From JBEISR01 sp044337705 (GTDB lineage: Bacteria; Planctomycetota; Planctomycetia; Pirellulales; Pirellulaceae): DNA of 64,000 bases. The translations under genes were made by a program, and so were the position numbers. Positions within the stretch are counted from its first letter, which is position 1, and the number at the start of each line of letters is the position of its first letter. Under the pieces are notes generated by a model. It was not told the origin of the DNA and did not search any database. It saw nothing but the letters and a program-made list of their open reading frames with translations. Where the stretch lies: assembly GCA_044337705.1 (NCBI GenBank), contig JBIINB010000009.1:1-64000 (forward strand). The letters are read 5' to 3'. Positions 49,201-55,800 of this stretch are shown here, piece after piece.

Positions 49201-49422
49201 GCAACCGATAACCGTCGTCTCGTGCAGGCCGATACCACCGTATCGCTTGCCGATTTTGTGTCCAAGCCGCGTTCGATGGGACCAAGTTGGGGATCCATTT
49301 TCGACGATCCAGCAGTGATCGAAGCTGAAGACCTTCTCGACCTCCTGGCATCCGACCAGTCGGGCAAGAAGCTTTCCGATCAGATCGAATGGGACGGCAT
49401 AGAATCTGATTTCTGGAATTAG
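34207..49422 (+). CDS. Giant secreted multidomain dockerin protein (5071 residues)
   Basis: The start at ATG 34207 leads to a basic N-terminus and the LEPR-XLL-like LENLEGRQLMA, a planctomycete export-associated signature. Approximate layout by residue: two tandem beta modules (95-310) each ending in an AQ(D/E)(L/V)ID helix; a metzincin-like segment (560-720) whose zinc motif is replaced by QGIGVQLGLGR; PPC-like domains near 735-840, 2004-2110, 2234-2350 and 3391-3495; parallel-beta-helix sequence (890-1690); a vWA domain with MIDAS motif DESAS at 1700-1704; further repeats of an FEF-containing module; a GEVED domain (4724-4880); a two-repeat dockerin (4889-4952: DVSGDGFVSPIDALQVIN, DVNGDGVISPLDALQVIN); then an Asp/Ser-rich tail. 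It is probably cell-surface or secreted; the substrate or partner is unknown. An intrinsic terminator follows. Confidence 0.93.
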   Translation: MATRRKASRSKALQQANSRRMLLENLEGRQLMAVGPQLVGVQPNEGELLENGAVLHVSPRELVFRFDDASAIDGRTLSGIQISRAGTDGIFERAYLSTDLGTGGAVVVDFAAANPGTSGNGVEIRFTQASRSDTSLPRISVSGQRLNIEVNTAPGLKTTAQDLIDTINADGVASKLVIASRLRGSPFVAIADTVPAGQVLKLTGANAARVSTNMNAGTAIQVEFLSQQSGPQGRGIKIEFSSRDFGAASPPVVSVTGTTIQVEMNSNSRFSSTAQEVIDAVNSTSAASALVLARFVSGSPTTRVGALPINYSPLVLAGANDIPITPAYVGFGDSAREVVFRFAEDLPDDIYRIDVLGRGPLALKNVLGQPFNGGNDQGIQFELDLGARIEAVVPQPVVRLANGSLDQKRNVIEVYFNDDDLDPTAAINPRFYQLRYTRGSVQMNDDLVFYPAKVEYSAAQDRAILTFNRNLDQLVDTNGNALPIEALRLRIGIDEENLPAPAQLSATADPGSQWDSALDITSQFQPVSGQPKAIIIQSEIQNTTPYLLDFPGANDEPGNRDNRYQSHVSSVDSDGIEVIEYNFQGQLGRSGGSIQLNAITETQKQRVREIMSLYANYLGVRFVETDTNGITIAMGDMRAVFGGTDNRPGGATYAAGPLVSNGQPAVVVDIQDFSGSDQSEFGSALFRTFMQGIGVQLGLGRAEELPQLTIQSGQPITNPGIDTEMVFPGNQDIVHGQFVHRPESKDIDLYRFTLPEAGELKIETFSERLSEVSLLDTHLRLYRLNPNGSFTEVASNGDYYSEDSLIRLKVAAGSYVLGVSAKGNEAYDPTIEDSGLGGRSEGRYQVRIDFRPPETSYLFDSTADGDGSRVQIDGDSDGRPGGTYDFWFVPTGPTNTVFVDKASKAITSNGSLAAPFKTIREGLQASTSGAVVRIVGNGGADGKLETTSDNLAYELGFNRLNQVQADGSTFDVPKNVTVMIDAGAILKLSRARIGVGSTSVSVDRSAGALQVLGVPRIMDTSGNVIYDVSGDAVPGSVYFTSLNDTIGKGVNLDRTPPAPARGDWGGIDFRNAIDSKDQSRKDLERAGVFLNSVVHANMKYGGGQVVIDGVSQSITPIHMIDSRPTVANSQITLSADAAMAATPNSFRESNFQDPVSQSAGGFIADFERVGPDIHGNRLLNNSVNGLFVKLRTGAGTATELLTVPGRFDDRDIVHVVTENLVIAGTAGGAVADSNAPPTSVVQLTARTGGQLAAGAYNYKLVYVDAQGNESSASEATRTLTVTAGSSIELSGLPTVRADLPFVSRRLYRSAIGGGSPYVLAAQLNATSTTFTDNGSFSGSPLNETPDRLRAQLNGSLRIDPGLIVKLQGARIETTMGSQLIVEGTEENPIVLTSVYDVRYGAGGTFDTASRSGSRGPLAGDWGGIFAGHTSSLSVDHVRLSHAGGTTRIDGGFAAFNPIEVHQADARIANSRLESNADGVVGNATTTRAGKGTNFAGTIFVRGSQPVLVDNRIDSNAGPAINIDVNSLDWQFVDDPGRSSGPSDKVGSFIDNQGPLVRGNRIDRNGLNGMLVRGQTLTTEGIWDDSDIVHVLRDEVVVSNEHAYGGLKLISKGSESLVVKLDGDSAGFTATGVPLDISNRIGGSVAVVGSAGSPVVLTSTNDCSVGAGFTPDGKPQTDTLNSGFCSGSVSVPFADVIVIMDESASMGFAQQFSIGLIADLDAALLSAGIGTSGGNRFGLVGYGDFNQVPRAIPVGSNGSLFGTSVEYAVAANTLQSSGAIEDGYEAIDFALDTYGYRTNAVKYVLLVTNEDRDIVDTTQSYADLVTRMTTADIKMQGIVSADFEDAVGNRALAVDAASLAYAADGAGGFVTSPGGRVLPGFDTTVTDYVDMIWDLGGLAGDIFQIQFGGSVATSFGAAMVSSIVTQAGGNPASPGDWRSIALQTMSNDRNVAVVAERESARSSLPGVNDIPFNSQFLGQLSPKATSGDENLRLGFEVSGAINKPSDVDVYSFLAAGGTEVWLDIDRTQNRLDTVVELVDANGNILALSDQSYDEEFDPTLLVRSPDMPINSVHPLRKSNPDLYPKDSSGAPRDLYSTNPRDAGMRVILPGTSSQTTLYHVRVRSSSLQVGDPASNLTDPNLLGSGLTAGPYTLQIRLQEQDEFPGSMVQHADIRFATNALELIGVPRHSPLVGETAELDSGAVNNNTPATAQELGNILATDRQAISVAGSLSSPTDIDWYTFTIDYQLLATDLAEYLSTIFDIDYADGIGRPDTSLYLYNANQSLISFGLNSNLVDDRAGPLRGSDDSDLSRGSTGTLDPFLGSVELPAGRYFVAVSPSGRVPSGLEAYFAPGSGDPLMRLQPAENGQLIVEDHVGFDGGSSALPPIVPQFVDPNSSPLQWTLSDMNLYVSRDVGFNLTDVYIVNPFTGEMSNNVGRLSTDVRDIAFRFNGGLRAFDTPVEKLIAGDQDPLSDYLAIDFGTAATTDLGSHGLETFHPNPADASAIDSNVGFIVEGLTFAEIGGQEVGFFVGNRGFGPSAGGYDDNVVYQFNLDSGTAFSAPSQDRQVVNNFDQRRLGAGTQIVERFRIRTEAATGAVSRRLVVTEATEVQGGSTRRQILDGSRFTLRDSSNFPITFEYNSGPELLLNVDPASGRYLIDGDQFTLDGVTYEFETGGTLVISATSGLGVSDGATVRITDEAIPGVTRTFEFDKNGSLVNPSHISVPITNASTRAQMVDALVTAINQAGFSAKASNIPGTGRISVTGKSSTQGIAVVGTGIQISGGLGVSAGATPIFYQDTMDQNAFVAALGSAMPSSVTIGYDGDRLNFSGATVGTFGTLVSRGVATDLGSNGSVSGGAISIPFLAEDTAETIAIRTAQAINVAAISGITASANGRDVVISNASIDTSPARVPTLPLKAADLAPGGDVTGIAVVNGVMFAVSDAGGLYRVNSPTVTFGVGGGQTGTYVSGSSDLLGIEFTGLTAGPRNLANGRFANLLFGTDRQGRIWAFNTQGVLQPIFANGATSIETNLFGINGLSFSTLDYNLWHTSTNRATDAGHGLPATPNNSRPASDGGLSWYFGFEDPFNGSHPNARYTQVTDPTLRNSLNFPGGAAGVLETKSFSLSGVSASDMPMLYFNYFLQTENANSDLNDIEVMRDSFRVYLADDAGNWTLLTTNNSERGPGLADDEFDPLLSGSDKTQEAFDNTATWRQARVDLSDFAGQSNLRLRFEFSTAGGFGFGREGGRGPEIRMVAGSQLRDGDTFVIGGQTFEIEMGGSLVVPSGSAITNGQSVTIEGTQFVFWDGTGSPPATGVVVNFSPTESASQIAQRLWFAIQTATYAPEVITGVNFSDELVRQNDSISTAVISAADGRSMIITGTGVIGDNPTLAVTPDRDVDLVRIQMQAGGRLTVTATAALAVPNLDTFLRVFDATGRQLAANNDFGGTSDSQITFTAPADGIYYIGVSAASNNTYSPVVLGTAGSGGSTGTYSLTIEVERNFTATLDGGVIQLNGAYDISASAGSSILVDGAAGTTGYPVPISRNATSDQVARAVQKALADSLAKGTLTAYPLRGDSIDLTGSSVSDPGPFGLTRSRTEDLFSEYSIANPFNRPAFRAQNNAIEGLYLDDFIIGMAERGEMVLNASVGTDFVANPAGVTGIQVGPYQLEVRNGDNYGIPTADGQIVLVDAFGVNERLAEGVNLRLVSGSQMADGALMTISDGIRTVTFEFDNTDVGNGVSPGHVAIPFQSSIIDPILGRRPFTAEQMAAAVRDVINSPLVQSMLDTTATMVNGDLDGATSDTLVLSGSPTVQIPSSFGTVEVVQGNGDRNRDRDQGQVVIDSTRITNSEGFGIRVAAGPRDPVTGAPNPGSVRNTVVLNSERWIPGAVIVNNELLFNRAGGIEIVGDTAAAPAIAAPVPFARIVNNTIVGGAVGLDASADPQVIQGIYFEMGTQSFGDVVSNYNPLFGGGPAPIIGLQDPDVALGVPNFVGNLEPLPNQGAVSLGRGGQLVIRFTNNLLVASGDSKPDLYIREVGVSEEATVEVSSDGLSYRAVGRISGTQSTIDLDAFGISTGERFEYVRITDDPNQGATTGDSVGADIDAVGAISSSPRERYSAGGIGISVRNSASPTLLNNILVNSTTGLAIDASSSSTVIGGTTFQRNTANTGGVATVGQFASLVADNRTLFLNPVAGNFYPSPGAPIIDASIDSLQDRASLVAVKEPLGLQVSPIIAPDLDINGLPRIDDPSVDTPNGLGDNVFKDRGATDRSDFVGPMAFVLRPLDNDTTGLDQNPDEGIVELVKTSAKFFDIQLIDSSQQTALAQGTGIDSMTVTSAAVQVYKNSQPLVDGRDYRFSYDTTNGIIRLTPIAGIWASDAVYTIRFLNNRESGIQVRSPDAYVDGAQVSIVDSTGKIHVFEFDLGYQVQVPFDSENKVTIQDGNQFTLDDGTRRLVFEYDFDNRVSVGANRIAILATDNAQAVAEKTVSAILTTPLQLSASSLGDGKIQIRGARTLSLLPETSGLIVAGTPGVQPGFGLRIPTKAGKFDGVADGQIFSITLGNGGTAIFEFDSNGRVTSGNRPVPFTATMSVDGVAASIVTAISGSGLGLSPVNTGGGFVAIGGDVNTTIDLRTSVLSIVGVPGEPASNGVPVDLSTLTSGSELAAVLEAAIEAANIPGVSVTRFGDRLLIEGANGVAGEGAALVSPIADLAGNPIRANQIDGSTEVVIQLGEGLDYGDAADPKYPTKNSSNGPRHTVVAGFSLGSTNTVDGDARLIDADLDDGVTWASDIYVAFNTQIVVQTTGITPTQKGYLTAWIDFDGDGQFENNQERIFLGRQLINGVNNLPAIRIPASATAGTTFARFRFASTPIDSPIGAASDGEVEDWQITLRANPYTNPNNRLDVSGDGFVSPIDALQVINYLNAFGTTVLTVPPTMTMPPYLDVNGDGVISPLDALQVINFLNAGSGEGEAEGEGGGDLWLSATGMPQNSQPSSGPAASSSVGMQPIASATDNRRLVQADTTVSLADFVSKPRSMGPSWGSIFDDPAVIEAEDLLDLLASDQSGKKLSDQIEWDGIESDFWN

Positions 49423-49974
49423 CGATCCGTCGACCGGCAAGATGAAATCAACCGCATAACGGGTCGTGGCTGAAAACCACGGCCCGTTTCTTTTTTGGTG
49501 TGGCCAACTTCTGCCAAACTGCTGCAGCCGAAAGCATCTTTGCGTCGCGGGTAGGCTCCGATTTTCGACTCCGGCACCAAAACGCAGGCTACAACCTTAG
49601 CTAGCTTTCTGTCAGTCGGATTGCGATTCCCATTTCCCTTTTGCCAAGCCGCGGCCCTAACGGTTTCAAAACTTGGGAATGGAGATTTCCGGACGGTAGA
49701 TGGAATTTTCTGCTCGCTTCCACCATCCAAATGGAAGTCAGCCCGCGGGGCTGCTCACCGTTTCAGAAATGTTAAAATAGGGGGCTTCGGATGCCTTTTC
49801 CCAGGATTTCGGGAAAGTGCATCTGGAAGCGGTAAGAGGTAGGCCGATGTTGATTCAGCGACGAATCGCTTCCTAGGAGTTTTGGGACCACTGGGTCCGT
49901 CACTGTTTTTAGTCGTTTTGTTTCGTACGAGGGGTTGGGTTGCGGGAAAGCTTGTCCGTTGGGAGTCGGGGCCG
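49423..49974. other. Intergenic region between the first and second giant genes
   Basis: About 550 bp holding the terminator of the upstream gene and presumably the promoter of the downstream one. Open frames are short and unlike known proteins. Confidence 0.5.
49458..49496 (+). terminator. Intrinsic terminator after the giant gene
   Basis: AACGGGTCGTGG pairs with CCACGGCCCGTT (one G-U pair) across a CTGAAAA loop, followed by TCTTTTTT, 36 bp after the stop. Confidence 0.85.
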
Positions 49975-52506
49975 ATGCGAGAACGACGAATCAATCGCCG
50001 ACTTAAGTTGGAGGTGCTGGAGGAACGGCGTTTGATGGCGGTGCTCCCCTACGGCGCCACGCCAAGGGACACCGGCGAGTTCATGCTGGGTCGAGTCGCT
50101 GTGACTCCGGTGTTCCTGGAGAGCAAAGGGCCAAGCACCACCGAACCGTCGAACGATATCAGTACCGAAGACTGGTCTGCGGCACAGATCACCGAAGTCC
50201 TGGCAAAAATTGAAACGGGGCTTTCCTGGTGGACCGATCTGCTGGCGACCAAGACCGACGTCCACTCGCTGGAATTTGTCTACGACACAACCTACGCGGT
50301 CAATCCGGTACCGAGCCGTTACGAAGCGATCAATAGAACTTCGAATGAGTATGTTTTCTGGGTGAACGATTTCCTGGAAGGGGTGGGGTATGCTTCCGCC
50401 AACGGCATCCAGGACAACATCAAGGATTTCAATCAACGGCAACGGGAGAAACTGAACGCCGACTGGTCGTTCACCATCTTTGTGGTCGACTCCGACAATG
50501 ATGCCATGGACGGGCAGGGGGGCACCTTCAAAACGGGTGGTTCTTTCTCGAGGGCTTTCGCCTTCGCCGGTGGCCTCTTCTATGTTTCCCCATCGACGCG
50601 CCCCGCCTCGACGTTCGCACACGAAGCCGGTCACATCTTCTGGGCGCGTGATGAGTATTCGGGAGGTGGCAACTACCTTCAGCGCCGTGGCTATTACAAC
50701 ACACAGAATCTGAATGCGATCGACCTGAACGTACCGGGCTTTGTGCAGTCTCCCAGCATCATGACGGCTGGCAACATGCTGGAGGATGCCTACGAACGGC
50801 TGGTCAGCCCCGCCAGCACCCTTGCGATGATCGGCTGGCAGGACTCGGACGGCGATGGCATCTTCGACGTCATGGATGTACCGCACTCCCTGTCCGGTTC
50901 GGGTCGATTCGACCCGGTCACTCAGTCGTACCATTTCCTGGGCAGCGCATCGGTCCAGACCCTTCGCAACCAAAACAGTTCGGGCTTCCAGTCGGATATC
51001 ACTCTAAACCGGATCGATCGCTTGGAGATTCGCTGGGATGATGGACCCTGGGTTCTCGGAGCGACCCCCAATGGCTACCAAGTAGCGATCGATCAGCGTT
51101 GGGTGGCGCCGGCTGGAGCTCAAAAGATCTCGATTCGTGCCGTCGATTCGAGAACGGGGGTGACCAGCAATCTGTTTTCGGGAGCCCTGGGCGGAACACC
51201 GGAGGCGACATGGTCTCCTGGGGTACAAGGTTTTGTCTGGTTAGACCAAGACCGAGATGGTGTTCCAGAAGGGGAGGAGTCGCCGCTAAGCGGATGGGAT
51301 GTGGAACTCCTTTCCAGCACCGGCCAACCCCTCGGCTGGACCAAGACTTTGGAACCTGATCAGATGCCCACAGGCGCGATCGACAACAATGCCTTCCCGG
51401 GCGTTACTCTTTCGTCGGTCGGTATCGACAGCGATGGACGACTGGGGGTAGCGGTCGATGCCGATGCCACCACCGGCACGAAGCTGTTCAGCAATTTTTC
51501 GGTGAAGTCGAATCGATTTGTGACAACCTGGGGAGGGGACGGAAACCGCCTGAAAGCTCAGTTCGGTAGCCGGGTCGAGGCAGTGCGAGTCGATGTTGTG
51601 GGGGCTAGCGATGGCAGCATCGCTCGGATGGAAGCCTATCAGAACGGCGGCAACCTCGTCGCTCGGGTCGATTCAGTCTCGCTCCAGCCAGGTCAGAAAG
51701 CGACACTGGATATCATCCGCCCATCGAAAGAAATCGACTATGTGTTGATCCGCGGCCAAGGAGATACCACGATCAAGATCGACCTTGTCTCCTATGGGCC
51801 CATGGTGACCGCTACCACCGACCGCTCCGGCTTTTATCATTTTAAGGGAATTCCGAGCGGTAGCTATCAAGTGCGCGTCACCTTGCCGGGAGGCGGGTTT
51901 GCATGGAGCTCACCGTCCAACGGAACGCAAACGGTCGTCTATCAGTCAGGACAGGTGGTCAACCAAGTCGATTTCGGTGCGGAGTTCCGCGGAAGTCCAT
52001 GGATGAACGCGGTCCTCCCTCCCGATGCCGATGAATCTGGGGCAGTAACCCCTCGAGATGCATTGCTGGCAATCAATCTGCTGAACGCCTTCGGTTCGAT
52101 CCAGCTTACCCAAACCGAACTGACCAACCTTCCGATGATCGATGTCAACGGCGATCTGATGCTGACGCCACTGGATGCCCTGCTGGTGATCAACTACCTG
52201 AATTCCAACGGATCGGGCGGACAGGGGGAAGGGGAACTTGGAGCCCCGACTGTCGATTCGATCCGTGCCCCAGAAAACGATGGCATGCTCGCTGAACTTT
52301 CAGGGGCTAGCAGCAAGTTGACGACCGTAGCGATTGCCGTCGATCAGGTGATGACATCGGCTTCCCAGTGGCTGCCCGGGTCGCTGCCTAAAGAGCTACC
52401 TGGTCCCTACCGATCCAACCGGACGGTTGAAGCTCAGGGGCAGTCGCTAGCAGACGGCTCCCTGGCGGAGTACCTAGCCAGTTGGCTGGGCAGATCCCAA
52501 CTCTAG
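49975..52506 (+). CDS. Secreted HExxH metalloprotease with SdrD-B-like and dockerin domains
   Basis: An 843-residue protein. It begins with a basic segment and the LEPR-XLL-like LEVLEERRLMA. The catalytic region (about 60-330) holds the zinc motif HEAGHIFWARDEY: H216, E217, H220 and a likely third ligand D226; an SIMTAGNM segment near 262 may be the Met-turn, so a metzincin-like fold (closest in pattern to M64-type HExxH...DEY) is inferred. Next come an SdrD-B-like region (417-645, VQGFVWLDQDRDG) and two dockerin repeats (about 684-744, DVNGDLMLTPLDALLVINYLN). ATG 49975 is chosen just before the signature; upstream frame is open to 49882. Substrate unknown; likely extracellular. Confidence 0.88.
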   Translation: MRERRINRRLKLEVLEERRLMAVLPYGATPRDTGEFMLGRVAVTPVFLESKGPSTTEPSNDISTEDWSAAQITEVLAKIETGLSWWTDLLATKTDVHSLEFVYDTTYAVNPVPSRYEAINRTSNEYVFWVNDFLEGVGYASANGIQDNIKDFNQRQREKLNADWSFTIFVVDSDNDAMDGQGGTFKTGGSFSRAFAFAGGLFYVSPSTRPASTFAHEAGHIFWARDEYSGGGNYLQRRGYYNTQNLNAIDLNVPGFVQSPSIMTAGNMLEDAYERLVSPASTLAMIGWQDSDGDGIFDVMDVPHSLSGSGRFDPVTQSYHFLGSASVQTLRNQNSSGFQSDITLNRIDRLEIRWDDGPWVLGATPNGYQVAIDQRWVAPAGAQKISIRAVDSRTGVTSNLFSGALGGTPEATWSPGVQGFVWLDQDRDGVPEGEESPLSGWDVELLSSTGQPLGWTKTLEPDQMPTGAIDNNAFPGVTLSSVGIDSDGRLGVAVDADATTGTKLFSNFSVKSNRFVTTWGGDGNRLKAQFGSRVEAVRVDVVGASDGSIARMEAYQNGGNLVARVDSVSLQPGQKATLDIIRPSKEIDYVLIRGQGDTTIKIDLVSYGPMVTATTDRSGFYHFKGIPSGSYQVRVTLPGGGFAWSSPSNGTQTVVYQSGQVVNQVDFGAEFRGSPWMNAVLPPDADESGAVTPRDALLAINLLNAFGSIQLTQTELTNLPMIDVNGDLMLTPLDALLVINYLNSNGSGGQGEGELGAPTVDSIRAPENDGMLAELSGASSKLTTVAIAVDQVMTSASQWLPGSLPKELPGPYRSNRTVEAQGQSLADGSLAEYLASWLGRSQL

Positions 52507-52848
52507 GGACCCAGAAACGCGAACCGATCCGCCAATCGATTTTTAGGGAACTTTGGCGACACGACAGCCATCCAAGAAAATAGTGAAATGGGTCACGCAA
52601 GACTTGGTAAAACAGTAAAAATAGGAAAGATGTTCCAGGAAGGGAACTCTTGTCAAAGGTAGGGCAGTCGGAGTCCCGATGTTTTTACTGAGACGATGGA
52701 CTCTTCGCTCGCCGGAAGGCTGTAGGCGAGGAGGAAGGGCTGGAGCGGGGTGGCTCAACGCAGTCGCTGCACCGTTCAGCATGGAGAATGTGGTGTTTTA
52801 GAGAGCTTTCGAGGGCTCTTATCTCTTATCCCAAGGGTGGGTTGATCG
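52507..52848. other. Intergenic region between the second and third giant genes
   Basis: About 340 bp with no gene. No intrinsic terminator was found after the metalloprotease. An AT-rich stretch near 52600-52630 may contain the promoter of the next gene. Confidence 0.45.
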
Positions 52849-55800
52849 ATGAGCGGACAGAACGATCGTCGCGGTCAGAAACGGGTTCGAGCTTGCGATC
52901 GCGGAGAGCAGCTGCGCCAGCAGAGGCGCCGTTTTGGCCAGGCGCTGCAGGTGGAGAGTCTGGAGCGACGCGAATTGTTTGCTGCCGATTTGTCTCCCCA
53001 CCAGAATCTGATTTTTGCACCGGACGTGACGCGGGACTTCCGGGTGACCCCTCTTGACGCCCTTTACGTCGTCAATTCCCTCAATTCTGAAGGTCCGCGA
53101 TCGCTCGACCCGAACTTCGATCGCAATTCGGGCCAGCCTCTGATGGACGTCAGCGGCGATATGATGTTGACCCCGATGGACGCCCTGATGGTGGTCAACT
53201 CCCTGAACCGAGGGGAAGGTTTGGGGGAAATCGTCGAACTGAAGTATGAGATTGTGGATATGAATGGCGTGCTGTTGCCTGACCCGATTCCGGGTAATGG
53301 CGTCGCCGACTACCAAGCCTCCGTCGGTTCCCAGTTCAAGCTTCGCGTACTAGCTCGGGATGCACGAGCGATCGACCCACTGGGTCTCTACAACGTGGCT
53401 CACGATGTGTTGATTGCCAATCAGAACGGCATCACCAACGAGATTGTCGAGCTGGAATGGGCCGAGGTTGATCTTCTGCGCATTTCGACCCCTCCTAAGG
53501 AGACGGGCAAAGTCTGGGTCTACCAGCAGGGATCGTTCTCGATTCAGTTCGGAAGCGGACCGGATGCTTTGACAACGGCACCAATTGAGATGCCGATTTC
53601 GGCGACCGGTGCTCTCAACAAGACAGAATTGGCAACTCGTATCCAAACCGCCGTGGCGAATCTTCCTGGCGTCGGTGCGGGCAATGTGCGAGTCGAGAGT
53701 GTGGCGAGATTGGACAGCAGCACCCAAGCCTTCACGCACTACAACATCACCTTCATCAACGAATTGGCGCGGACCAACTTCCCCGATCCTATCATGGTCG
53801 GTGCGTCCGGAACATTTATCGAAAAGAACACCAGCGCCACGTCGCCGATGAATTTTTCGATTACCGGATATCCCAATCCGGATCCCGCCACCACATCCCA
53901 GGTGACCCTGGCAGCATTTGATTTCAAGATGAAGACCCCGACCGGTGCGGCTCAACCGGTTCAGTATGACCAGTTCCCGCAGGCTTTTTACGTTGGAGTC
54001 AATCCGACGACCTACAAGCTTCGCGATACCAGTGCAGGTTTGAATGGCTTGAGCCTTCCTTCTGGCGTCGATCCGTCTGCTTTCTATCGAATCTGGGAAG
54101 CGACGTTCACTGCAGGGAAAGAAGGAACTGTCTACTTCACGGGCGAGGGAGCCACCACGTCGGAGATGTTGCTGATCGGCGAGAACGAAAAGGTCGATCC
54201 TTCGATCATCTCGTTCCCACGCAATGTGATGCTCAAGGTGGTCAAGAACCTCACCGCCAACGACGATTCCTTCCCGATCTCCGGTCAGCCTTCCATTCTG
54301 GAAGACCAGGGACCTACCATCCTTCCGGTAACGGCCAATGACTCCACCGTCCTGACCGGCGTGCCCTTCTTCATCCAATCGGTGACACAGCCATCCGGCG
54401 GTGGAGGAACGGTTACCTTCGCAGCCAATAGCACCAACGTCTCTTTCACCCCAGCCCCGAACTTCTCCGGGGTGACCACATTCACCTACACGATCACCAA
54501 TGCGCTGGGCGACACCAGCACCGCCACCGTGACGGTGACCGTTACGCCAGTCAACGATGCACCGACAGTGATCAAGGATACCTTCTCGACCGCCGAAGAT
54601 ACGGCCATCAGCATTTTGGCGACTGAAATCTTCAGCCCGGGCCCAGGGGAAGGAGCACAGACATTCACTTCGGTGGTTGCCACTCCGATTGCCGGCCAAA
54701 CCTTTGGCACGGTCAGCGTGGTCAGTGGCACGATCACCTACACTCCCGAAGCCAACTTCAACGGAACAGCCAGGTTCCGCGTCGAGGTCACCGATAGCGG
54801 CACTCCAGCTCAGACCGTTTCGACGACGGTGACGATCAACGTCACGCCAGTCAACGACGCGCCAATTCCGTTCACCGGTCCAATAAGCTCTGCGGAAGAT
54901 GCGCCTCTGACGCTGATCGGAACTGGGGCCAACAATGATCTTCTCTCCAAGAGCCAACCAGGGCCCAGCAACGAGTCGAATCAGACGCTGACCTTGATCT
55001 CGATCGACCAGACGACCGAGAAGGGTGGTACGATCACCCTTTCCAACGGGGTGTACCGATACCAGCCCCCAGCCAACTACAATGGCCAGGACTTCTTCAA
55101 CTACACGATTCAGGACAATGGGACTACCAATGGCGTGTCGGATCCCAAGCAGGCGACTGGTCGCGTCACGCTGAATATCACCCCGGTCAACGATGGTCCG
55201 ATCGTGGTCGACGATACGGGAGCCAATCGGTTTGTGGCGGTCGGGCTCACGGGAGTCACCTCCAATTTTGACCCGCTGGCCAATGACAGCCCTGGCCCGG
55301 ATCCGGGGGACGAACTGGTGATCGTCGCAGTGGGCACTCCTTCGCAAGGAGGCACGGTGACGATCGCTGCCGATGGCAAGTCGATCAACTACACCCCGGC
55401 TCCCGGAGCCGTCAATCTCGAAGATACCTTCACCTACACGGTCAGGGACAAGGGAGGCGTGGAGGCGACCGGTAATATCGCTGTCTTCGTCATTCCGCCA
55501 ACCCTGCCGTTCGCGGTGGATGATGTCCGGACGATTGACGAGGATTCCCCCGGCATCGACATCAACGTGATGCTAAACGACTTCATCAACACCGGCGAAT
55601 CGAAGCAGATTCTCTCGTTTACCCAGCCAAGCCATGGAACGGTGACGCTCGATACCAAGGGAACGGCCGACACCAGCGACGATACCTTGTTCTACGTACC
55701 TGGGGCCAATCAGACCCAACGTGCTGTCTTCGAGTACACCATGGTCGACGGGAAGGCCGGAAGCGAGCCTTCGACGGCCAAGGTGACGGTCAATATCCGC

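Noticed and set aside
53350..55347. 665-codon minus-strand open frame
   Set aside because: It is antisense to the cadherin-like repeat gene, with Arg/Asp/His-rich composition and no domain; the repeats on the plus strand explain its length.
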